Below are positions 1 to 5,137 of a stretch of DNA of 5,137 nt, piece after piece (within the stretch, counting starts at the first letter, position 1; each line of letters opens with the position of its first letter). The notes beneath the pieces are model-generated. The model worked only from the letters and a program-made list of their open reading frames with translations. It was not told where the DNA came from and ran no database searches. The DNA is from Betaproteobacteria bacterium (GTDB lineage: Bacteria; Pseudomonadota; Gammaproteobacteria; Burkholderiales; Burkholderiaceae_C). The stretch lies in the NCBI GenBank assembly GCA_947448675.1, contig CANFOR010000202.1, positions 1-5,137 of the forward strand, given 5' to 3'. The position numbers and the translations under genes were made by a program.

Positions 1-453
1 AAGATCGACAGCCGCACCATCCTCGACCAGATGGGCGCCGAGGCGCTGCTGGGCATGGGGGACATGCTCTACATGCCCAGCGGCACCGGTTTCCCGATCC
101 GCGTGCATGGCGCTTTTGTGAGCGACGACGAGGTCCACCGCGTGGTGGCCTACCTCAAGCAGCAGGGCGAGCCCAACTACATCGAAGGCGTTTTAGAAGG
201 CGGCGCGGTAGACGGCGAAGAGGGGTCGGGCGTTGATGGAGAAAGCGTTGGAGAAAAAGACCCCATGTACGACCAAGCCGTTGAAGTAGTTTTGAAAAAC
301 CGCAAAGCCAGCATTTCGCTGGTGCAGCGGCATTTGAAAATTGGCTATAACCGCGCCGCCCGTTTGGTGGAAGACATGGAGAAGGCGGGCTTGGTCAGCG
401 CCATGAGCACCAACGGCCAGCGCGACATCTTGGTGCCCGCGCGCAACGAATGA
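1..453 (+). CDS. ftsK: DNA translocase FtsK, C-terminal part (5' end outside window)
   Basis: This is the last 150 residues of FtsK, the septum-anchored hexameric ATPase that pumps DNA at division and activates XerCD at dif. The reading frame is open from base 1 with no start, so the N-terminal membrane domain and Walker motifs lie upstream. Residues 1-63 are the end of the motor domain, with the family signature SRTILDQMGAEALLGMGDML and then GAFVSDDEVHRVV. Residues 64-85 are an acidic Gly/Glu/Val-rich linker. Residues 86-147 are the gamma winged helix that reads KOPS. The recognition helix is YNRAARLVEDME, and N117, R121 and E124 match by spacing the KOPS-contacting Asn, Arg and Glu of E. 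coli FtsK (recalled from the literature). The TGA stop overlaps the lolA start by ATGA. Identity is very secure. Confidence 0.97.
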   Translation, partial: KIDSRTILDQMGAEALLGMGDMLYMPSGTGFPIRVHGAFVSDDEVHRVVAYLKQQGEPNYIEGVLEGGAVDGEEGSGVDGESVGEKDPMYDQAVEVVLKNRKASISLVQRHLKIGYNRAARLVEDMEKAGLVSAMSTNGQRDILVPARNE

Positions 454-1097
454 GTTTTATGCCCTCTTGCAAATTGATTGCTACATTTTTAATAGCTGCA
501 AACGCAGTATTGGCGGGCGCTACAGGCCTAGAGTCGCTAGAGGGCTTTCTCAAAAATACGCGCAGCGGCAAGGCCCAGTTCAGCCAAACCGTCACGCCGC
601 CACCCAAAGAAGGCCAAGCGCTGCGCGTGAAAAATTCCAGCGGCAGCTTTGAGTTTCAACGGCCCAAGCATTTTCGGTTTGTCTACCAAAAACCCTTCGA
701 GCAAACCATTGTGGCGGACGGCCAAACCCTGTGGCTCTACGATGTAGACCTGAACCAAGTCACCGCCCGCAAACAAGCGCAGGCCCTGGGCTCCACCCCC
801 ATCGCCCTGATTGCCACCGCGCCCGACCTTAAGGCGCTGCAAGCAGACTTTTTGCTCAGCAACGCCCCCGACAAAGACGGCCTGCAATGGGTCAACGGTG
901 CGCCGCGCGCCAGCGACAGCCAAGTGATCGGCATCCGCGTTGGCTTTAAGGGCGAGGAGCTGGCGGTGCTGGAAATTTTGGACAGCTTCGGGCAGAAATC
1001 GGTGCTGCGCTTTAGCCAGTTGCAAACTAATCTTGCTCTGGATGCTGATATTTTTGTTTTCAAACCGCCCGCTAAAGTCGGTATTTTTACGCAGTAA
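450..1097 (+). CDS. lolA: Outer-membrane lipoprotein carrier protein LolA
   Basis: LolA is the periplasmic chaperone that takes lipoproteins from LolCDE in the inner membrane and hands them to LolB. The product has 215 residues, normal for the family. Residues 1-22 form a Sec signal peptide (K8, hydrophobic core about 9-21, likely cut after AVLA at 22, or after A24). The mature part has the LolA pattern: KAQFSQTV, the block GSFEFQRPKHFRFVYQKPF at about 65-83, then TIVADGQTLWLYDVDLNQVT, GSTPIALI, and a C-terminal FVFKPPAKVGI strand. The start at 450 was chosen because it gives ATGA coupling with ftsK. ATG 459 (residue 4) is a possible alternative and leaves the signal peptide intact. There is no clear Shine-Dalgarno, so translation probably depends on coupling. 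Oddly, the DNA encoding the signal peptide resembles a dispersed repeat (see 472-530). Confidence 0.95.
   Translation: MSFMPSCKLIATFLIAANAVLAGATGLESLEGFLKNTRSGKAQFSQTVTPPPKEGQALRVKNSSGSFEFQRPKHFRFVYQKPFEQTIVADGQTLWLYDVDLNQVTARKQAQALGSTPIALIATAPDLKALQADFLLSNAPDKDGLQWVNGAPRASDSQVIGIRVGFKGEELAVLEILDSFGQKSVLRFSQLQTNLALDADIFVFKPPAKVGIFTQ
472..530 (+). repeat. Possible decayed Comamonadaceae-type dispersed repeat inside the lolA signal-peptide coding region
   Basis: The stretch has the order I recall for a short intergenic repeat common in Acidovorax, Polaromonas and Rhodoferax relatives: an ATTGCTA-like start, an AT run ending TTTTTAATAGCTGC, a central dyad built on GCGCTT/AAGCGC, then GCGCTACAGGCC. 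Here the centre has decayed, leaving only weak CGC...GCG pairing. The 3' end is followed by a near copy: CGCTACAGGCC at 518-528 and CGCTAGAGGGC at 535-545 agree at 9 of 11 positions. The consensus is from memory and was not aligned, so the assignment is tentative. It is unusual in lying within a coding sequence. Confidence 0.4.
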
Positions 1098-1111
1098 GGG
1101 CGTATTTTTTT
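1088..1111 (+). terminator. Probable weak rho-independent terminator of ftsK-lolA
   Basis: A perfect 5-bp stem, TACGC (1088-1092) with GCGTA (1100-1104), encloses a 7-nt loop and is followed at once by seven T (1105-1111). The lolA stop codon TAA (1095-1097) lies in the loop. The stem is short, so termination may be partial, but stem plus T-run directly after the last codon fits an end of transcription before the pilus operon. Confidence 0.5.
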
Positions 1112-1127
1112 GTGCCTTGAGCGCAAA

Positions 1128-1175
1128 ATGAATATTTCATGCGATGATGATCAATCATATAAATTTTTTAAATTT
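1128..1175. promoter_or_regulatory. Cluster of three short inverted repeats upstream of fimT (candidate operator region)
   Basis: Three perfect small dyads lie in a row in the AT-rich intergenic region: ATGAA-TAT-TTCAT (1128-1140), ATGAT-CA-ATCAT (1147-1158) and AAATTT-TTT-AAATTT (1161-1175). The first two share the half-site ATGA and their centres are about 18.5 bp apart. They lie just upstream of the best promoter-like boxes. This could be a regulator-binding region for the pilus operon, but no known regulator motif was recognised and AT-richness raises the chance of coincidence. Confidence 0.3.
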
Positions 1176-1194
1176 AGTCATTTATTACTATATT
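1167..1194 (+). promoter_or_regulatory. Candidate sigma70-type promoter for the minor-pilin operon
   Basis: TTTAAA (1167-1172, 4 of 6 to the -35 consensus) and TATATT (1189-1194, 5 of 6 to the -10 consensus) are separated by 16 bp. Transcription would begin near 1200-1202 and give a leader of about 28 nt before the GTG start of fimT. A second -10-like TATAAA is at 1158-1163 without a good -35. The rest of 1098-1229 shows no gene. Support is limited to box matching in an AT-rich region. Confidence 0.3.
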
Positions 1195-1229
1195 TCTAGG
1201 CTGCACTTCTTGCAGTTCTCGTTTCCCAC

Positions 1230-1739
1230 GTGATCCAAGTAACTTCCTCCAAGGGTGTAACCCTGATTGAGTTGATGGTCGTCATCGCTATTGCAGCAAT
1301 TTTGGCGGTGGTGGCCGCGCCGTCATTTAATCAATATCTAGCCAACACTCGCTTGCGCACAGTGCAATCGCAGTTGCTTAGTGATCTTAATTTTGCACGT
1401 AGCGAAGCCATCAAGCGCAATACCCGGGCTTTGATTTGCGTGCGAAATGCTGCAGGCACAGATTGTGGTGGCACTATGAGTTGGAACGCCGGTTGGTTGG
1501 TCTGTGTTGACGACAATGGAGATGGCGCTTGTGATGCCAGCACGGCTGCCATACCCAATCCGAGCAAAGTACAAGCACCCTTGAATGGAGCGTTGACACT
1601 TACTTCGGCCGCTGCAGTGATTCGCTTTAATGCCAATGGTTCGCAAGGTGCGGGCGGTACAGCCGCACTGACTTTGTCGGCAAGCGGTGCCGCAACGCGC
1701 ACGTTTAGCATTGCCCCCAGCGGTGGAATTTCTAAATGA
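1230..1739 (+). CDS. fimT: Type IV minor pilin, GspH/FimT family
   Basis: This is a pseudopilin expected in the inner-membrane priming complex and near the pilus tip. Its 169 residues begin with a type III prepilin leader. PilD should cut after G9 in KG^VTLIELMVV, with Glu at +5 (E14) conserved but Val instead of the usual Phe at +1. A hydrophobic helix spans about 10-34. Next comes the family block RLRTVQSQLLSDLNFARSEA and a GspH-type globular domain to the end. Cysteines C70, C79, C92 and C101 form two pairs with equal spacing. Between the last two, D94-x-N96-x-D98-G-x-x-D102 resembles a calcium-binding loop. GTG 1230 is the only usable start, because TAG at 1197-1199 closes the frame upstream with no other start codon between. 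No Shine-Dalgarno is visible. It is first in the pil operon and overlaps pilV by ATGA. The FimT versus FimU name is less sure than the family. Confidence 0.9.
   Translation: MIQVTSSKGVTLIELMVVIAIAAILAVVAAPSFNQYLANTRLRTVQSQLLSDLNFARSEAIKRNTRALICVRNAAGTDCGGTMSWNAGWLVCVDDNGDGACDASTAAIPNPSKVQAPLNGALTLTSAAAVIRFNANGSQGAGGTAALTLSASGAATRTFSIAPSGGISK
1722..1727 (+). promoter_or_regulatory. Ribosome binding site of pilV
   Basis: GGTGGA lies 8 nt before the pilV ATG at 1736, inside the last codons of fimT. It supports that start, which also overlaps the fimT stop as ATGA. Confidence 0.5.
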
Positions 1740-2263
1740 ATAGGTTGCAAGCGCGTGCTCTGCAGCGCACAAAGCAAGCCGGTTTCTCGATGATCGAGGT
1801 TTTGGTCGCCTTGATGATAATCACCCTGGGCCTGTTTGGCGTAGTGGGCTTGCAGGCCTTTTCGCTGCGGGCCAACCAAGCGGGTAAATACCGTGGCCAA
1901 GCGGTATTTTTGGCCGACGATTTGGGCCAACGCATGGAGATCAATTTTCCCAACGCCAATGGCTACGACGTTGCGCTAAGCAGCACAGCCCCTGCACTAA
2001 ACAAAGACTGTACTACCAGCACTTGTTCTGGAGCGGACTTAATGACTTACGATTTAGCGGTGTGGCAAGCCGCTGTAGCCGCAGCCCTGCCGCAAAGTAG
2101 CTGGTCGGTGACTACCGCCCAATTGGCTGCAACGCCCAACCTCACATCGGCCACCTTCACTCTTACCTGGCAAGAGCGGATGGGCAGCATTGCGAACAAT
2201 ACTTCCACGGCCACCGTTACTGCTACCTACGTAACTACTCGGCTGATAAAAACTTCGCCATGA
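1736..2263 (+). CDS. pilV: Type IV pilus minor pilin PilV
   Basis: PilV is a minor pilin of the priming/tip complex that acts with PilW, PilX and FimT/FimU. The product has 175 residues. The leader is 16 residues with cleavage expected at QAG16^FSMIEVLVALMI, and Glu at +5 is E21. The membrane helix runs to about residue 38, ending in the family pattern LGLFGVVGLQ. Residues 58-66 (AVFLADDLG) match the PilV block that is often A..LA.D...R. C92-x4-C97 followed by DLMTYDLAVWQ is typical of PilV and probably forms a small disulfide loop. The C-terminal half has the strand TFTLTWQER and then the last strand ATVTATYVTTR. The start overlaps the fimT stop, and the stop overlaps the pilW start, both as ATGA, so translation is coupled. 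Confidence 0.93.
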   Translation: MNRLQARALQRTKQAGFSMIEVLVALMIITLGLFGVVGLQAFSLRANQAGKYRGQAVFLADDLGQRMEINFPNANGYDVALSSTAPALNKDCTTSTCSGADLMTYDLAVWQAAVAAALPQSSWSVTTAQLAATPNLTSATFTLTWQERMGSIANNTSTATVTATYVTTRLIKTSP

Positions 2264-3261
2264 AACGAGTCCTCAATATCCGCATACGAAGTAGTGCAAG
2301 CAGAAGGCAGGAGGCGCACGGCTTTACGCTCATTGAGCTCATGGTTTCGATTGCCCTGGGTTTGGTCATCGTTGCGGGGTTGCTCTTGTTGATGGCCAAT
2401 AACGCCAGCCATTCCAATACGAATGACCGCGTGAGCGACTTGCAGATCAATGGGCGTTATGCCATCAATGAGTTGCGCCACGAGTTGCTGCATGCGGGTA
2501 ACCGAGCCTTTACAACTGCAGACCCTGACGCACCGCGCGCCGGTCTAGGCGCGCTTACCAATGAATGCCTAGAAACGGGCGCTGCTGCCGGAAGCTTTGT
2601 GTCGTACCTGAAGCAGGCGGTGTGGGGTAGCAACAATGCCAACCCGTATTCGGCAAACTGCATACCGACAGCCAATGTAGTTGCTGGAGAAGATATTTTG
2701 GTCATTCGCCATGTGGCCGACACATCAACTACAGTGCTAAATAGTGGGACAGTGTATTTTGCATCTACCTATGCGCAGGGCGAGCCTTTTCGTGGTACTG
2801 CTACGCCTACTTTTGTGTCCACAGCACTCGGTTATTTTCCATTGCAGACCTATGTGTACTATGTGAGTCCATTTACCACGGCCTCGACAGAGGTGCCCTT
2901 GGTTCCAGCTTTGTATCGCCTGGTCTTGGACAGCACGGGGTCTATGACCCGGACCTTGGTGGCCAGCGGCATTGAACACTTCCAAGTGCAATATGCAGTG
3001 CTCGACACCGCTGGCAATACCCAGTATGTCAACACGTTGGCCGGGGGCTCTTATATGCCTGCTGCTGGTGCGGCTTTGAATTCGGCGTGGGATTCTGTAG
3101 CTGCAGTGCGCATTGGCTTTATTGCCCGCAGCAGCACGCCCGAGCCAGGCTACAGCAACACCACTACCTACACAATTGGCGATTTAACTACTACAGCCAA
3201 TGATGCGTATCAACGGCAAGTATTTAGCACCGTGGTGCAAATACGCAACCATCCACGGTAA
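2260..3261 (+). CDS. pilW: Type IV pilus minor pilin PilW
   Basis: PilW is the largest minor pilin of the initiation complex and needs PilV, PilX and PilY1 for pilus assembly. The product has 333 residues, normal for PilW. The 21-residue basic leader ends HG21^FTLIELMVSIALG, with E26 at +5, and the membrane helix runs to about 45. The family block NGRYAINELRHELLHAGNRA follows at about 68-87. C103 and C134 may pair. The C-terminal part has the usual PilW elements: IEHFQVQYAVLDT (about 239-251), AAVRIGFIARS, and the closing strand QVFSTVVQIRN. No Shine-Dalgarno precedes the start, which overlaps the pilV stop (ATGA). A strong GC hairpin lies within the gene at 2535-2554. pilX begins 4 bp after the stop. 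Confidence 0.94.
   Translation: MKRVLNIRIRSSASRRQEAHGFTLIELMVSIALGLVIVAGLLLLMANNASHSNTNDRVSDLQINGRYAINELRHELLHAGNRAFTTADPDAPRAGLGALTNECLETGAAAGSFVSYLKQAVWGSNNANPYSANCIPTANVVAGEDILVIRHVADTSTTVLNSGTVYFASTYAQGEPFRGTATPTFVSTALGYFPLQTYVYYVSPFTTASTEVPLVPALYRLVLDSTGSMTRTLVASGIEHFQVQYAVLDTAGNTQYVNTLAGGSYMPAAGAALNSAWDSVAAVRIGFIARSSTPEPGYSNTTTYTIGDLTTTANDAYQRQVFSTVVQIRNHPR
2535..2554 (+). repeat. GC-rich perfect hairpin inside pilW
   Basis: GCGCGCC (2535-2541) and GGCGCGC (2548-2554) form a perfect 7-bp all-GC stem with a 6-nt loop, encoding residues around 93-98 of PilW. No T-run follows, so it is not a terminator. It may be chance codon use in an Ala/Arg/Gly stretch, or an mRNA-processing or stability element. 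Confidence 0.4.
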
Positions 3262-3265
3262 GCTT

Positions 3266-3802
3266 ATGCGCCGCGCACAATATCTTCCCTGCAATACCCG
3301 CCAAAGCGGGGCTACTCTCATTATTGCTTTATTGGTTTTAGTGGTTATCCTCATTACGGCAATTGCCGCCATGAACAACTCAGGTGGGCAGTCGAAAATG
3401 GCCGCTAACTCCCAGTTTGAAAATGTGGCTTTGAACAAAGCTGAAGTTGCCATGGCTACAGCAGAAGACTGGCTAAGCACAGGTAACAATTTTTCTAACG
3501 CAGGCTTTACGACGCGATCTGCAGCCACGCCGCATTTATATCCAATAGCAAATCCGCAAGCCCCTTTGACCATGGCGTGGGACGACACCACTTCACAGTC
3601 TGTTAACAACGATGGTACGCAGCGCTACTTTATTGAGTTGCTGGCGCAAAACAGCCGCTTGTTGGGAAGCAATCAAGGCAATACGGGGCGCGCATCTTCG
3701 GGCTGCAGCCAGGTCAATATGTTCCGCATTACCGCACGTGGACAGAGCGCACGCAGCGCCCTTAAATATGTGCAAACCATATACAGCGTGAAAAGTTGCT
3801 AA
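3266..3802 (+). CDS. pilX: Type IV pilus minor pilin PilX
   Basis: PilX links the minor pilins with PilY1 in the priming complex. From ATG 3266 the product has 178 residues. The leader MRRAQYLPCNTRQSG ends at G15, the expected cleavage site, followed by ATLIIALLVLVVILITAIAAM. The +5 residue is Ile (I20) instead of Glu, as is usual for PilX and for the analogous GspK. Downstream, NVALNKAEVAMATAEDWL is the conserved amphipathic helix, and FRITARGQSARSALKYVQTIYS is the C-terminal PilX strand pair. C147 and the very last residue C178 probably form the C-terminal disulfide. C9 lies in the leader and is lost on cleavage. An in-frame ATG at 3200 would add 22 residues inside pilW and an overlong leader, so the start 5 bp after the pilW TAA is preferred. 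A weak GGTAAG at 3257-3262 is a poor ribosome site. Confidence 0.9.
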   Translation: MRRAQYLPCNTRQSGATLIIALLVLVVILITAIAAMNNSGGQSKMAANSQFENVALNKAEVAMATAEDWLSTGNNFSNAGFTTRSAATPHLYPIANPQAPLTMAWDDTTSQSVNNDGTQRYFIELLAQNSRLLGSNQGNTGRASSGCSQVNMFRITARGQSARSALKYVQTIYSVKSC

Positions 3803-3805
3803 ATA

Positions 3806-3811
3806 CCAGGA
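3806..3811 (+). promoter_or_regulatory. Ribosome binding site of pilY1
   Basis: CCAGGA, with the AGGA core at 3808-3811, lies 5 nt before the ATG at 3817 in the 14-bp gap after pilX. It supports that start and suggests that pilY1 is translated independently within the same transcript. Confidence 0.5.
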
Positions 3812-3816
3812 CCCCC

Positions 3817-5137
3817 ATGTTTAAACCATCTTGGAAATCCATTGCAGTGTCAAGTGCAATACTCGTGCTATCTGCATTCGGTATTAAGTACTCTTTGGCT
3901 ATTACGCCCTTTACGCCAAACCTAGCGCCCATTGGTTATGTAGCGCAAGATGACGTAACTAATTACGATTTGCGGGGTAACACAGAAGTATTGTTTCGAG
4001 CTGAATACCAAAAGCAATTTTGGGATGGTAATTTATATGCCTACCCTGTGGCAAGCGATGGCACGGTCAACCTCGGAGCAGAGCGCTGGAGTGGCGGTGC
4101 CGCAGCTCATATTACGGCACAAAATTTTGATACCGGGCGCTACATAGCTACATTGAAAGATAATGGCAGCAAAATTGCGTTTCGCTGGGCTAATCTCTCG
4201 ACTGCACAACAGACATCCTTGGCAACCGTTAATAACACCTCGACAGTAGTTGACTATTTGCGTGGTGATCGCAGCAACGAGAAACCGACGGGCGCACTCT
4301 TTCGCCAACGGGCCTCAGCTATGGGTGATGTGGTGCATTCGCGGCCATATTACGTTGCCGATGCAACGAACCCGACTATTTTTGTAGGTGCCAACGACGG
4401 CATGATGCACGCTATTAATGCGGACACGGGCGATGAGCGCTGGGCATACGTGCCGTCGATGTTAATTTCTAAATTAAAGAACTTGAGCACAGACCCTTAC
4501 GTGCACGACTATTTTGTAGACGGGCAAATCACTATCGGTAACATTGCTTCCGCCACAAAACGCATTTTGGTAGGAAGTTTGGGCGGTGGTGGCAAAGGCA
4601 TTTACGCTTTAGATGTTACGGGCAGCTCGGGCCTAACCGCTAGCAGCGAGGCCGATGCTGCAACTAAGGCTTTATGGGAGATTAGTCCATCGGCCATTAA
4701 GTACAACGGTGCTTCTAGTGCGAGCACGAGTTACGCCAATTTGGGCTACAGCTACGGAACTCCTATTATTGATAAATTGAAAAGCGGCACGACGGTGACC
4801 GACATTGCAGTCTTTGGCAATGGCTATAACGACACCGGGGACTACAAAGCATATTTGTACATTGCAAATGCGAACACTGGGCAACTTATCCGAGCACTTC
4901 AAGCGGGCACCAGCGGCAGCGCAACCAATATCAACGGCCTGTTTAACGCGCAATTAATCGATACCAATGGCGATGGTTCCGCGGATATTGCTTACGCAGG
5001 GGATTTGAACGGCACCATGTGGAAATTTGATTTAACCGGAACTAACTCTCCTGTTGCCGTCTACACAACTTCGCCAGTACAGCCCATTACGGGCACACCA
5101 GGTGTGGGGGCACATCCGAATGGCGGCTACATGGTGA
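3817..5137 (+). CDS. pilY1: Type IV pilus tip adhesin/assembly factor PilY1 (PilC), 3' end outside window
   Basis: PilY1/PilC is exported to the pilus tip, where it opposes PilT-driven retraction and takes part in adhesion and surface sensing. The frame stays open to the window edge with 440 codons visible. Residues 1-28 are a signal peptide (K3, K7, hydrophobic core 9-23, likely cut after SLA28). Residues 50-80 match the segment before the propeller (RAEYQKQFWDGNLYAYPV). Then come YLRGDRSNE (147-155), GDVVHSRPYYV (170-180), FVGANDGMMHAINADTG (189-205), HDYFVDG (230-236), GSLGGGGKGIYALDV (253-267), YGTPII (313-318), FGNGYN (333-338) and D382-x-N384-x-D386-G-x-x-D390 followed by YAGDLNG. This is the PilC beta-propeller domain with its calcium loop. 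The usual long N-terminal region, often with a vWA domain, is missing: only about 20 residues separate signal peptide and propeller-proximal sequence. Base composition is more AT-rich than ftsK-lolA. Confidence 0.93.
   Translation, partial: MFKPSWKSIAVSSAILVLSAFGIKYSLAITPFTPNLAPIGYVAQDDVTNYDLRGNTEVLFRAEYQKQFWDGNLYAYPVASDGTVNLGAERWSGGAAAHITAQNFDTGRYIATLKDNGSKIAFRWANLSTAQQTSLATVNNTSTVVDYLRGDRSNEKPTGALFRQRASAMGDVVHSRPYYVADATNPTIFVGANDGMMHAINADTGDERWAYVPSMLISKLKNLSTDPYVHDYFVDGQITIGNIASATKRILVGSLGGGGKGIYALDVTGSSGLTASSEADAATKALWEISPSAIKYNGASSASTSYANLGYSYGTPIIDKLKSGTTVTDIAVFGNGYNDTGDYKAYLYIANANTGQLIRALQAGTSGSATNINGLFNAQLIDTNGDGSADIAYAGDLNGTMWKFDLTGTNSPVAVYTTSPVQPITGTPGVGAHPNGGYMV

Noticed and set aside
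537..1025. Long open frame on the minus strand across lolA
   Set aside because: It is a shadow of a GC-rich gene. The plus-strand LolA is clearly recognisable and the antisense product has no family features.
1128..1199. Small ORF of 23 codons in the intergenic region, in the same frame as fimT
   Set aside because: It has only a weak GAG as ribosome site, a Phe/Lys/Leu-rich sequence reflecting AT-rich DNA, and no recognisable leader-peptide feature.
1199..1213. Sigma54-like promoter (GG ... TGC) before fimT
   Set aside because: GG at 1199-1200 and GC at 1212-1213 are 11 nt apart instead of the required 10, and the -24 element lacks the TGGCAC form.
1331..1930. Long open frame on the minus strand across fimT and pilV
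   Set aside because: Both plus-strand genes have clear prepilin features and linked starts. The antisense translation is low-complexity and unrecognised.
3200..3265. N-terminal extension of PilX from ATG 3200
   Set aside because: It overlaps pilW by 62 bp, makes the prepilin leader far too long and has no ribosome site. ATG 3266 gives a normal 15-residue leader.
3812..3816. Homopolymer C tract before pilY1 as a phase-variation switch, as in Neisseria pilC
   Set aside because: Only five C, outside the coding region, too short for efficient slippage.
1..5137. CRISPR array, tRNA, insertion sequence or toxin-antitoxin pair
   Set aside because: No regularly spaced repeats, cloverleaf-like sequence, transposase or terminal repeats were found. 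The window is almost fully occupied by identified genes.

Overview
The window comes from a betaproteobacterium, most likely Burkholderiales and probably Comamonadaceae. This rests on the family style of the FtsK C-terminus, LolA and the PilV/PilW/PilX/PilY1 proteins, and on a remembered likeness of bases 472-530 to a short dispersed repeat of that family. It is an inference, not a database result. Every gene lies on the + strand, and the only non-coding stretch of note is the 132 bp between lolA and fimT.

Bases 1-1097 are housekeeping. They hold the last 150 codons of the DNA translocase FtsK (end of the motor, acidic Gly-rich linker, KOPS-reading gamma winged helix), then lolA, the periplasmic lipoprotein chaperone, joined to ftsK by an ATGA stop/start overlap. 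A short hairpin with a T-run overlaps the lolA stop codon and probably ends that transcript.

Bases 1098-1229 are AT-rich and carry three small dyads and weak sigma70-like boxes. This is the only plausible place for a promoter for the downstream genes.

Bases 1230-5137 are a minor-pilin operon of a type IVa pilus: fimT (GspH/FimT), pilV, pilW, pilX and the start of pilY1, which runs off the right edge. fimT/pilV and pilV/pilW overlap by ATGA, pilW/pilX are 4 bp apart and pilX/pilY1 14 bp apart. The four small proteins have type III prepilin leaders that PilD would cleave. They are expected to form the priming complex that starts pilus assembly and presents PilY1 at the tip. PilY1 appears to lack the long N-terminal region (often with a vWA domain) of the classical protein and goes almost directly from signal peptide to the propeller region.

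I see no new defence, mobile or RNA system. The points worth a second look are the possible repeat-derived LolA signal peptide, the short PilY1, the calcium-loop-like motifs in FimT and PilY1, the dyad cluster in the promoter region, and the join between a GC-rich housekeeping block and more AT-rich pilus genes.
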